This document shows positions 25,707-32,740 of a stretch of DNA of 32,740 bases, piece by piece (the stretch's first letter is position 1; each line of letters starts with the position of its first letter). Source of the DNA: JAAYYY01 sp964602995 (GTDB lineage Bacteria > Chloroflexota > Anaerolineae > Promineifilales > Promineifilaceae). Where the stretch lies: positions 1 through 32,740 of the forward strand of contig CAZRTM010000039.1 in NCBI GenBank assembly GCA_964602995.1. The letters are read 5' to 3'. The position numbers were made by a program, and so were the translations under genes. Under the pieces are notes generated by a model. That model saw nothing but the letters and a program-made list of their open reading frames with translations. It ran no database searches and was not told where the DNA came from.

Positions 25707-25735
25707 AGTCTACCGGATCTACTCTGGAGAATCAA
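25707..25735 (-). promoter_or_regulatory. Sigma70-type promoter of the ~62-nt RNA (copy 2)
   Basis: On the minus strand TTGATT (25735-25730), 17-bp spacer, TAGACT (25712-25707), then four bases to GTGGCTCC. Weaker boxes than copy 1 but identical geometry. Confidence 0.6.
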
Positions 25736-25894
25736 GTGCTATTTACTGTTTAAAGGGGCATTATAGTACTGAATTCCTATTAGACGCTACTTCGCATAGC
25801 TGGCGGCAGATCCAACCCTCTGTTTCCCCTTCTGGAACGTCCAGACACCCCTTAGCGGCGCTTTTTCAGTCTGTGTGTATTTGGTGTAGCCATG

Positions 25895-25914
25895 CTGACA
25901 TTGTACAATGTCAG
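25895..25914. promoter_or_regulatory. Perfect 20-bp palindrome upstream of parA
   Basis: CTGACATTGTACAATGTCAG equals its own reverse complement over all 20 bases. It is 110 bp before the parA start, in the divergent region. It could be an operator for the parAB unit or a ParB-binding centromere site. It differs from the palindrome inside parB. Confidence 0.6.
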
Positions 25915-26024
25915 GGAATTGAGCAGGCCGGAGGCCCCTTGAAGGCCCTTGTACCTGTTCCTGGAGGTAGTTTTACCCTGTAGTGGAGTGCGGTGCGCCT
26001 GTGCCGCAAACGAGGAGAGTGCTT

Positions 26025-26816
26025 GTGACCCGCGTGATCGCTATCGCCAATCAGAAAGGAGGGACGGGAAAGACGACAACGGCCATCAACCTGGCCGCCG
26101 GTCTGGCCCGCCAGGATCCTGACAGGCGAGTGTTGTTAGTGGATGTCGATCCCCAGGCCAACGCGACGGCCGTTTTTCTCGGTGTGCCTTATGCGGCTGG
26201 CCCACGCCAGAACAGCACCGTTTATGAGGTAATTCTGGGCCAGGCGCCGGCCGAATCTGTGGTACGCAACGTGCCGCTGGCGGACAATGGCCAGCAAGCG
26301 GTCTCGCTGGACATCCTGCCGTCACACCTGGACCTCGCTTCGGCGGAGCTGGAGCTGGTCAGTGCCTTCGAGCGTGAACGACAACTACAACAAGCGCTGG
26401 CCCCCATCCTGGCTCATTATCAGTTTGTGGTGATTGACTGCCCCCCCAGCCTTGGCCTGCTGACGGTTAATGCGCTAATGGCGGCAACGGAAGTGTTGAT
26501 TCCGGTAGATCCAGGCCTTTTCCCCATCATCGGTCTTAATCTGTTGCAAAAGACGATCAACATGGTGCGGCGCGCCAACCCGCGTCTGCAGGTGTTGGGA
26601 GTGGTGCCTACCCTGCTGGATCGCACGGCGCTGGCCCGCGACACGCAGGAGGAGCTGGCGGCGTCCTTTGGCGGTCGCCTGCTACCCTCTATTCCGCGCC
26701 GGGTGGCAATTGGCGAGGCGCACGCTGCCGGACAGGATGTTTTTGCCTATGACCCCCGCAGTGATGGCGCGCAGGCGTATGCTGAGTTAATCAGGGAGAT
26801 AGTTGGCCGTGGCTAA
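26025..26816 (+). CDS. parA: ParA family partition ATPase
   Basis: A 263-aa protein with the deviant Walker A motif KGGTGKTT at residues 11-18 of the opening TRVIAIANQKGG, Walker A' region LLVDVDPQANAT, and VIDCPPSLGLLTVNAL as the Walker B/switch part. It lacks an N-terminal DNA-binding extension, so it is of the short chromosomal/Soj or type Ib kind. ParA binds DNA non-specifically and moves ParB-parS complexes. I start at GTG 26025 with GAGGAG at 26012-26017; the frame is open to GTG 25983, but that start lacks a ribosome site. parB overlaps its end by 8 bases, so they are one operon. Confidence 0.92.
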   Translation: MTRVIAIANQKGGTGKTTTAINLAAGLARQDPDRRVLLVDVDPQANATAVFLGVPYAAGPRQNSTVYEVILGQAPAESVVRNVPLADNGQQAVSLDILPSHLDLASAELELVSAFERERQLQQALAPILAHYQFVVIDCPPSLGLLTVNALMAATEVLIPVDPGLFPIIGLNLLQKTINMVRRANPRLQVLGVVPTLLDRTALARDTQEELAASFGGRLLPSIPRRVAIGEAHAAGQDVFAYDPRSDGAQAYAELIREIVGRG

Positions 26817-28065
26817 GAAGAAGACAGGATTAAGCCAGACGCTGTTCCAGGATATCGACCCTTATGGAGAGTCGGCGGATGATGGCGGCAACGAGCAGAC
26901 GATTGCCCTGACGGCCATCCGGCCCGACCCGCAACAGCCGCGCCGCCTGCTGCCAGGCGATCTGGCGCGTGAGGTGGTTGTGGGCGAACGGTCGCCTATC
27001 GATGCGATGCGCGCCTGGCTGCAGCGCAGCGGCGATACGCCAGCCGTGCAGGATCTGCGCCGCCTGGCAGACAGCATCGAACGCCACGGGTTGATCAACC
27101 CCATCAGCGTACGACGGTTAGCGGAAGAGACGGCTCCCCCTGGCGTCAAATATTACATTGTCACCGGCGAACGGCGCTACTGGGCGCACGTGTTACTGGC
27201 TCTGGAAGGACGTTCCATCCATGCCGGTGAAAACGTGCGTGAAGCCACCGAAATCCGTGCCAGCGTGACTGCCCCTGGCATCACCATCCGCGCCCACCAG
27301 CTCATCGAAAACATCATGCGCGAAGACATCAATGCTGTGGAAAAAGCGCATGGTTTGTGGGCGTTGCGGCTGGAACTGTCTAAGGTGAACTATAGTTCAC
27401 CCATCAGCTATAGTTCACCCGAGGATGGCAGTTCACCTGATGACGGTGCACCCGACGAGGTGAACTATAGTTCACCTATTGATTACCAGGCACTTTCCTC
27501 GGAAGACCTGGTGCCGTGGGACCAGGTCAGCGAGGAGCTGGGCATCTCCAAGCGCTACCGCATCTACCTGACCTCCGTGCTGAATCTATCCCCTGAAGCT
27601 CAGGCTCTCGTCAGCGAGCACAACCTGGCCGAAATTACGATCCGGCCCATTGTGCAGAAGCTGCGCGACGAGCCGGAGTTGCAACTGGCAGCCCTGGAAC
27701 AGTTGGTTGCCTGGCAGCAGGAAAACGAGGCCGAGGATGGACAAAACCGCGCCATCACGCGTTCGGTTAAGGCGTTGGTAGATGAGCTGCTCAAGCAAAA
27801 GAAAGCAGGCAGCGGGCGGCGGGGCGTGCGTGCTGCGGGAAGCGCGGTTGATAGCAGCGCCCGCACGCGGCGCTTCCGTACCCGGGTGCGACAGACGTTG
27901 CGTTTCCTGGCCGATTTGCCTGCGGATGACGTCACCCTCTTGGCGCGTGATCTGGCGCTGGATGATAACTTCCGTGACACGGCGCAAGAACTGGACGACC
28001 TGCGCCGCCAGCTTGACCAGATTCTGGAGCAAGTAGAGCGCTACCGCCGCGACGTCTCCTCCTAG
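26809..28065 (+). CDS. parB: ParB/Spo0J-type partition protein with internal repeat insertion
   Basis: A 418-aa protein. Residues about 30-165 are the ParB/Srx CTPase-nuclease domain (IRPDPQQPRR, GLINPISVRR, VTGERRYWAH). The arm motif is QLIENIMREDINAVEKAHG. Residues about 193-222 are an insertion of hexapeptide repeats (VNYSSP, ISYSSP, EDGSSP, DDGAPDE, VNYSSP). The helix-turn-helix follows (WDQVSEELGISKRYRIYLTSVLNLS). The C-terminal part is charged and ends in a coiled coil (about 385-415) for dimerisation. The insertion sits between the arm and the HTH. The start GTG 26809 overlaps parA; TTG 26803 is an alternative. ParB would load on parS and form partition complexes with ParA. Confidence 0.9.
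   Translation: MAKKKTGLSQTLFQDIDPYGESADDGGNEQTIALTAIRPDPQQPRRLLPGDLAREVVVGERSPIDAMRAWLQRSGDTPAVQDLRRLADSIERHGLINPISVRRLAEETAPPGVKYYIVTGERRYWAHVLLALEGRSIHAGENVREATEIRASVTAPGITIRAHQLIENIMREDINAVEKAHGLWALRLELSKVNYSSPISYSSPEDGSSPDDGAPDEVNYSSPIDYQALSSEDLVPWDQVSEELGISKRYRIYLTSVLNLSPEAQALVSEHNLAEITIRPIVQKLRDEPELQLAALEQLVAWQQENEAEDGQNRAITRSVKALVDELLKQKKAGSGRRGVRAAGSAVDSSARTRRFRTRVRQTLRFLADLPADDVTLLARDLALDDNFRDTAQELDDLRRQLDQILEQVERYRRDVSS
27384..27476 (+). repeat. 18-bp tandem palindromic repeats inside parB (candidate parS)
   Basis: GGTGAACTATAGTTCACC is present perfectly at 27384-27401 and 27459-27476. Between them units in strict 18-bp register keep the right half (CTATAGTTCACC at 27408-27419; AGTTCACC at 27430-27437), and a GGTGCACC remnant lies at 27445-27452. 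Eighteen bases are six codons, so the frame is kept. A ParB-binding site or an inserted palindromic repeat are the two readings. Confidence 0.7.
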
Positions 28066-28163
28066 GTCCCTATTCCCACCAAGCACCCATAGTCACGCAC
28101 TCAGGTGCGCCAAGTTGCAGTCTTACGCTGTCGCCTCCACGCGGCGCTACATGGCATCATAAA

Positions 28164-28192
28164 GCAGAGTCTGTTGCCTAGCCATACTCTGC
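28164..28192 (+). promoter_or_regulatory. Inverted repeat abutting the ribosome site of the radical SAM gene
   Basis: GCAGAGT (28164-28170) and ACTCTGC (28186-28192), 15-base loop, end right at the GGAGG (28193-28197) used by ATG 28205. It may be an operator or a translational hairpin. Another small hairpin, CGCAC-TCAG-GTGCG (28096-28109), follows the parB stop. Confidence 0.4.
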
Positions 28193-28204
28193 GGAGGTTG
28201 TGCC

Positions 28205-29632
28205 ATGTACGTCAAGATGATTCTGCCGGCCCTGACCGAGGCCAAAAGTCCCTTCTTCCGCCCTATCAAATACTCCCTCTTCCCGCCGCTAGGGCTGGCA
28301 ACCCTGGCTGCCTATCTCGACGACAATGATGAGGTTGAGATCCAGGATGAACATGTCGAACGGTTAAATCTGGAAGATGAGCCGGACCTTGTGGTTATCC
28401 AGGTCTACATCACGTCCGCCTATCGCGCCTATGAGCTGGCCGATCATTACCGCAGTTGCGGCGCGTATGTAGCATTAGGCGGGCTGCACGTCACCTCATT
28501 GCCAGAGGAAGCAGCACAACATGCCGACACCATTTTCCTGGGCCCCGGCGAAGACACCTGGCCCCAATTCCTGGCCGATTTTCGCCGTGGTCAGCCACAA
28601 CCCCTTTACCGTTCCCAACAACGCACCTTGGAGCAGTTGCCGCCCGTACGTCGTGATCTGATCAAACGCCACCTCTACCTGGTGCCCAACTCCATCGTCG
28701 TCTCCCGCGGCTGCCCGCACCGCTGTGATTTCTGCTACAAAGAGGCGTTCTTCGCCGGCGGCAAAGGGTTCTACACCCAGATGGTAGACGACGCGCTGGC
28801 CGAAATTGAGCGTCTGCCAGGGCGCCACCTTTACTTTTTGGACGACCACCTTTTTGGCAACGCCCGCTTCGCCGCGGCGCTCTTCGAGGGCATGCGCGGC
28901 ATGGGTCGTTTGTGGCAGGCTGCGGCTACAGTACAGTCGGTGTTGCGTCCCGGCCTGCTGGAAAAAGCGGCCGCCAGCGGGCTGCGCAGCCTCTTCGTGG
29001 GCTTCGAAACGCTCGATTCCCACAACCTGCGCGCCCAACGCAAACACCAGAACCTGGGCCGCGATTACGGCTCCGCCATTCGCCGTCTACATGATCATGG
29101 TGTGATGGTCAACGGCAGTTTCGTCTTTGGCATGGACGAGGATGATGAAACGGTCTTCAACCGCACAGTCGATTGGGCCGTAGAACAGGGCATTGAGACA
29201 GCCACCTTCCACATCCTTACACCCTATCCCGGCACTGCTCTTTACCAGCGCATGGCGGACCAGAAGCGGCTGCTGCACAGCAATTGGGACCTCTACGATA
29301 CGCGTCACGTCGTGTACCGCCCGGTGCGCCTATCACCTGAAGCCCTGGAAGCAGGATATTGGCGCGCTTATCGCGATTTTTACCGCTGGCGCAACATCTT
29401 CCGCGGCGCTGCCACGAAAACGACTCTGCGTGGACGGCTGCGCCATACGGCCTACGCCGGTGGCTGGAAGAAGTTTGAGCCACTCTGGGATGGCGTCATC
29501 CGTCTGCGCCGCCTGCGCTCGATGCTCCCCGTGCTTGAAAACATTCTCTCCGGCTTCGGCCGTTACTCAGAAGCACCCTCTGCCGAGAGTAGGGAAGAGC
29601 CAATTGCCCTTCCTGTCGTTAACCAGCCATAA
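28205..29632 (+). CDS. B12-binding domain radical SAM protein
   Basis: A 475-aa cytoplasmic enzyme. Residues 1-130 form a cobalamin-binding-like Rossmann domain (PPLGLATLAAYL, DLVVIQVYITSAYRAYELAD, VALGGLHVTSLPEEA). The radical SAM core carries the [4Fe-4S] motif CPHRCDFC (Cys170, Cys174, Cys177), then FLDDHLFGN, LFVGFETLDSHNLR and ATFHILTPYPGT. This is the common class E architecture (B12-binding plus Elp3-like fold), used for methylation or rearrangement of lipids, hopanoids and other products; the substrate cannot be told. ATG 28205 is preceded by GGAGG. The C-terminal tail (EAPSAESREEP) looks disordered. Confidence 0.92.
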   Translation: MYVKMILPALTEAKSPFFRPIKYSLFPPLGLATLAAYLDDNDEVEIQDEHVERLNLEDEPDLVVIQVYITSAYRAYELADHYRSCGAYVALGGLHVTSLPEEAAQHADTIFLGPGEDTWPQFLADFRRGQPQPLYRSQQRTLEQLPPVRRDLIKRHLYLVPNSIVVSRGCPHRCDFCYKEAFFAGGKGFYTQMVDDALAEIERLPGRHLYFLDDHLFGNARFAAALFEGMRGMGRLWQAAATVQSVLRPGLLEKAAASGLRSLFVGFETLDSHNLRAQRKHQNLGRDYGSAIRRLHDHGVMVNGSFVFGMDEDDETVFNRTVDWAVEQGIETATFHILTPYPGTALYQRMADQKRLLHSNWDLYDTRHVVYRPVRLSPEALEAGYWRAYRDFYRWRNIFRGAATKTTLRGRLRHTAYAGGWKKFEPLWDGVIRLRRLRSMLPVLENILSGFGRYSEAPSAESREEPIALPVVNQP

Positions 29633-29899
29633 CGTCACGGATAATTCGCATAGTGCTACGAACAATGGTAAAAATACCTTACGAGTCCGCTAAAAAGCCC
29701 ACAAACCATTCTCAATCTCACACAAATCGCCTCTCAGCACTAAAAATTGGCCCATTTTAGCCCTCTAGCATCAAAAATGGGGTAGGGGGAGCCAAATTTC
29801 CCCTTCAGCCCCCTGGCGCTTAAATTTCGATTTCTCCTACCTCCGCACCATCATCTGTGCCATCTGTGTCCTAATCCCCCACACATCCGTTCTAATTTC
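29633..29899. other. Intergenic region before the helicase gene
   Basis: No gene seen. It holds imperfect repeats of the type AGCACTAAAAATTGG / AGCATCAAAAATGGGG, the sequence GGGGTAGGGGGAGCC (29779-29793), and filler CTGTGCCATCTGTGTC like that near 20620. The word GGGGGAGCC is complementary to the 5' end of the two candidate small RNAs. Confidence 0.5.
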
Positions 29900-29908
29900 T
29901 GCTACAAT
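29900..29908 (+). promoter_or_regulatory. Extended -10 promoter of the helicase gene
   Basis: TGCTACAAT (29900-29908) matches the extended -10 pattern and is identical to the -10 of the SCO operon. It overlaps the upstream ATG at 29907, so that ATG cannot be translated from this promoter. Confidence 0.55.
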
Positions 29909-29951
29909 GGTCTGCCAACTTAGCCGCCAGATTCAACGGAGAAGCAGATCC

Positions 29952-32732
29952 TTGCAGTACACAACCCTGACCGAGGCCCAACAAAAGGTAGTCGAGCATA
30001 ATTACGGGCCGGCCCTTGTCTTTGCCGTGGCCGGCGCCGGCAAGACCACAGCCATGGTCCATCGCATCGAACGGCTGGTCCGAGAGGGCGTCTTTCCTGC
30101 CTCGCAGATTCTGGCTACCTCCTTCGGCAAGGGCAACGAGATCGACCTGACTAAAAAGCTGCAGCAGTGGCCTCATTGTAGAGCCGTCGAGGTCCGTACG
30201 TTACACGCCCTGGGCCGCAGCATCATCGTGCGCGCCAACGAGCGCGGCCACATGCGTGGGGTGCGGCTGGATAGGGACAGCGGATCCAGGTACAGCCCTG
30301 AACAGCGCCTCCTGAACGCGGCTATGTACGAAGCGCGTTTCAGGCAGCTCTCGTTTGCTCCCGAGTTGGATAGCATCGACCGCGAGGATTTTTTCTCCTA
30401 TATCGAAGCCTGCAAAGGGAACCTGCGCTACGCTAATTACGAGCAAGTCAAACCGGCGCTGCCCCTGTGGGCGCAAAAGATTGCCGGGCAGGCCAAGGCG
30501 CCGGTTAAGAAGAGCCTGGAGTGGTATCTGGACCTCTACCAACTGTACGAGGAAGTGCGCCTGGAGCAGGGTGTGATTACGTTTGCCGACATGCTGATGA
30601 CCGGCTGGGAGGTGTTGGTGCTTTATGAGGATGTTCTGGAGGAAGCCCGGTCCCGTTATCAGGCGGTGCTGGTAGACGAATTTCAGGACATCAACCTGGC
30701 GCAAGCTGAGATTCTGGACCTGATCACGGCGCCCGAACGCAATTACATGGCCATTGGCGATGATGACCAGACTATTTACGAGTGGCGCGGGGCCAGCCCC
30801 AGTTATATCCTGTCGTTCGCCTCACGCTATAAGGCACAGCGCTACCTGATTCCTGACAACTTCCGCTGCCCGGCCGGACCGCTGATCTTCGCCAATCGCG
30901 TCATTGGCCACAACCAGCAGCGGCAGGTCAAGCAACTGCAGCTCACTCGTGGTTTTGGCGGCGAAACGCGCCTGTTTGTGGACCGTGATGCCAGCGCCAT
31001 GGCCCGGCGCATGGTGGAGAGGATTAAGCAGCTACGGCAAGAAGGCTTTGCCTGGCGTGACATAGCAGTGCTGGTGCGCATCAATGCGCAGACGCCGTAT
31101 ATTGAACAGGAGCTTATCTCCGAGGAAATCCCCTTCCACGTCAGCAAGCCGTTTTACAAGCGGTGGGAAATTCAGGCGCTGATCTATTATGTGCGCTTGG
31201 CCTGGATAGAGTGGGCGGTACAGAGAGGGCGCGCATTGACGCCAGGGCAAAAGGAGTGGCTGGCTGAGGCCTGGATGGCTATCTATAACCGGCCCAAGCG
31301 TTATCTGTCCCGAGCGCTGGCTGAGCAGGTGTTGCAGCTTATCGTGCGCGGCGATCTCTCACCTACCGCGGCGCTGCGGCTGGCGGGACCGCGCGCTTCC
31401 CACGATGGCATTACGCAGAAAATGGAGCAACTGGCGGATGATGTGGCCTGGCTGGCTACCCGGCTGCAGAGCGACGCCGCATCTACTTTGCGCCAGTTGG
31501 AGCTACGCCTGGACTACAAAGGTTATCTCCTGGAGAGCAGCGGCTTTCCCCAGACCGCTGAAGGGCGCGCGGCCAGTGTGGATGCCTTCATTGATTACGC
31601 TCGCGGTAAAGGCTCTGTGTTGGAATTTATGCAGCACATCCAGGAGCTGGCCGAGCGCAAGGTGGGTGATGAACGCTCGCAGCGAGATGATGCCGTGCAG
31701 TTGGCGACGATCCATGCAGCCAAAGGGCTGGAATGGCCCGTTGTCTTCATCGCCCAGGCCAACCAGAACATCATGCCTTTTGATGGCGAACGTACAGACA
31801 ATATGGAGGAGGAGCGCCGTCTCTTTTACGTCGCCCTGACGCGTAGCAGCCGGCATCTGTATATTCACGCCACGAGGGATGATAATCTCTCCCAATTTCT
31901 GCGGGAGGCTGGCTACCACTCCTTGTTGGAGCTTCTGCCCCGCTTACAGAGCTTGCTAAAGCGCAATCCTGAGCAGTGGGTTGCTGAAGATGCGCTGTTG
32001 CTGGCCAAAACCGTGGCCCGCCACAGACTGCACAGTTACTTCACCGGCTGGTGGGATGCGTCGCAGGAGAAACAAGAAATGGTCGGGCGAACGATGCAGC
32101 GCTTTGCGGCGGCCGTGGAAGCACAGCAGGGATGGGACGCGCTGGGCCTGAAGCCAAGCGAGATGGAGCTATGGCAGAAGCTGGGCGGTGAAAAGGTAGC
32201 AACCGGTGGGGCACAGTTCCCTGGCCTGGAGAAGTTGCTGGCTGAAAGTAAGGTGGCTCCAGCCTCTCATGGTGACTCGCCAGCTAAACCCTCCGCTTTC
32301 CGCCGCGAAAAAGCTGTTGCACTTCCCCCGGAACCACAGCCTTCTACTATCCGGCCTGGCATGTGGGTGCGTTGTGACGCGGGGTGGGGGCGTCTGGAGC
32401 GCATTACGGACGGTGAGGGGCAGGAAGTGGCCGAAGCCTCACCCAATCAGCGCCACGGCCGCCTCTACCTGACCCTGCGCCCGAAGCGGGATGCGCTGCC
32501 GCTAGAGATTGATCTGGAAGCAGGGCGGCTCTACTTCCCCCAGAACGGCAACCTCTACACCTGCACCCGCTGTGACCGCTTTTCCAGCAGCGACACACGG
32601 CTGCTGACAAAGGACCACAATAAGGCGGCGCACAATGGTGTGGGGGCTAGCTACCGGCGCGAGAAGAAAGGGGAACGGCCCCTGCGCGACATCTGGTTTC
32701 AGAAGAGGCCGCCACGTGATCCGCTCGAGTAG
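29952..32732 (+). CDS. UvrD/PcrA-type superfamily 1 DNA helicase
   Basis: A 926-aa protein. SF1 motifs occur in order: the Q-motif-like LTEAQQKVVEH, Walker A AVAGAGKTT (Lys31), ATSFGKGN (Ia region), VDEFQDIN (Walker B), GDDDQTIYEWRGA (III), NFRCP (IV), LATIHAAKGLEW (V) and YVALTRSSRHLYIHATR (VI). It unwinds DNA 3' to 5' in repair or recombination. Beyond about residue 690 the C-terminal part is unlike standard UvrD: a Pro-rich linker, WVRCDAGWGRLERI (Tudor-like) and a short CTRC near the end. I start at TTG 29952 with GGAGAAG (29938-29944) seven bases upstream, because ATG 29907 lies inside the promoter. It follows the radical SAM gene after about 320 bp with its own promoter. Confidence 0.9.
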   Translation: MQYTTLTEAQQKVVEHNYGPALVFAVAGAGKTTAMVHRIERLVREGVFPASQILATSFGKGNEIDLTKKLQQWPHCRAVEVRTLHALGRSIIVRANERGHMRGVRLDRDSGSRYSPEQRLLNAAMYEARFRQLSFAPELDSIDREDFFSYIEACKGNLRYANYEQVKPALPLWAQKIAGQAKAPVKKSLEWYLDLYQLYEEVRLEQGVITFADMLMTGWEVLVLYEDVLEEARSRYQAVLVDEFQDINLAQAEILDLITAPERNYMAIGDDDQTIYEWRGASPSYILSFASRYKAQRYLIPDNFRCPAGPLIFANRVIGHNQQRQVKQLQLTRGFGGETRLFVDRDASAMARRMVERIKQLRQEGFAWRDIAVLVRINAQTPYIEQELISEEIPFHVSKPFYKRWEIQALIYYVRLAWIEWAVQRGRALTPGQKEWLAEAWMAIYNRPKRYLSRALAEQVLQLIVRGDLSPTAALRLAGPRASHDGITQKMEQLADDVAWLATRLQSDAASTLRQLELRLDYKGYLLESSGFPQTAEGRAASVDAFIDYARGKGSVLEFMQHIQELAERKVGDERSQRDDAVQLATIHAAKGLEWPVVFIAQANQNIMPFDGERTDNMEEERRLFYVALTRSSRHLYIHATRDDNLSQFLREAGYHSLLELLPRLQSLLKRNPEQWVAEDALLLAKTVARHRLHSYFTGWWDASQEKQEMVGRTMQRFAAAVEAQQGWDALGLKPSEMELWQKLGGEKVATGGAQFPGLEKLLAESKVAPASHGDSPAKPSAFRREKAVALPPEPQPSTIRPGMWVRCDAGWGRLERITDGEGQEVAEASPNQRHGRLYLTLRPKRDALPLEIDLEAGRLYFPQNGNLYTCTRCDRFSSSDTRLLTKDHNKAAHNGVGASYRREKKGERPLRDIWFQKRPPRDPLE

Positions 32733-32740
32733 CGCCACTG

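Noticed and set aside
29760..29800. A third copy of the small-RNA cassette on the minus strand (GGCTCCCCCTACCCC)
   Set aside because: The C-rich word is present, but no GAGGT hairpin, no T-run after a stem and no promoter at the right distance follow it.

Overview
The window reads like a piece of a GC-rich Chloroflexota chromosome, most likely from the Anaerolineae/Caldilineae side. That placement is an inference from gene content: a 1039-aa SARP-type regulator with fused ATPase and TPR parts, very large secreted multi-module proteins, DUF1361, a NarL-type two-component pair with a many-pass kinase, and an Imm5-type protein. It is a draft scaffold: two runs of exactly 100 N (13432-13531 and 18201-18300) are gaps of unknown true size.

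Layout. 1-7149 (minus): one uninterrupted giant secreted protein of at least 2383 residues that runs off the left edge (signal peptide, transglutaminase-like domain with the catalytic Cys position changed to Ser, many beta-sandwich modules, acidic linker, C-terminal repeats). 7239-10655: a divergent pair, a 65-aa conserved small protein (minus) and the SARP-ATPase-TPR regulator (plus). 10693-13012: Imm5-type protein (minus), then a Pho-box-like repeat array and a vWA lipoprotein (plus). 13286-14730: truncated tag (gap), then a copper-delivery pair SCO + PCu(A)C behind a good promoter. 14748-15672: MazG-like pyrophosphohydrolase and MgtC/SapB membrane protein (minus). 16018-18193: Asp-rich secreted protein and an alpha/beta-hydrolase. 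18309-21414: two-component system (minus). 21586-22344: 29-aa membrane peptide plus DUF1361 protein. 22489-25566: DnaE2-like polymerase (minus). 25895-28065: parAB with palindromic sites. 28205-29632: B12-binding radical SAM enzyme. 29952-32732: UvrD-type helicase.

Most interesting signal. Two intergenic cassettes, 17410-17504 (plus) and 25735-25639 (minus), share the same plan: a sigma70-type promoter with a 17-bp spacer, the same 4-nt distance from the -10 box to an identical GTGGCTCCCCC start, a 38-nt hairpin of equal length (29/38 identical, with differences that keep the pairs) and a T7/T9 run. They look like two copies of a roughly 60-nt structured RNA, either a C-rich small RNA or a leader attenuator, in front of two unrelated genes (an esterase and a polymerase). 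I do not recognise it as a known family.

Second, parB carries 18-bp tandem repeats inside its coding sequence that include two perfect copies of the palindrome GGTGAACTATAGTTCACC, and a separate perfect 20-bp palindrome lies upstream of parA. These are candidate centromere or operator sites. Third, three TGTCA repeats exactly 11 bp apart precede the vWA lipoprotein and look like a Pho box.
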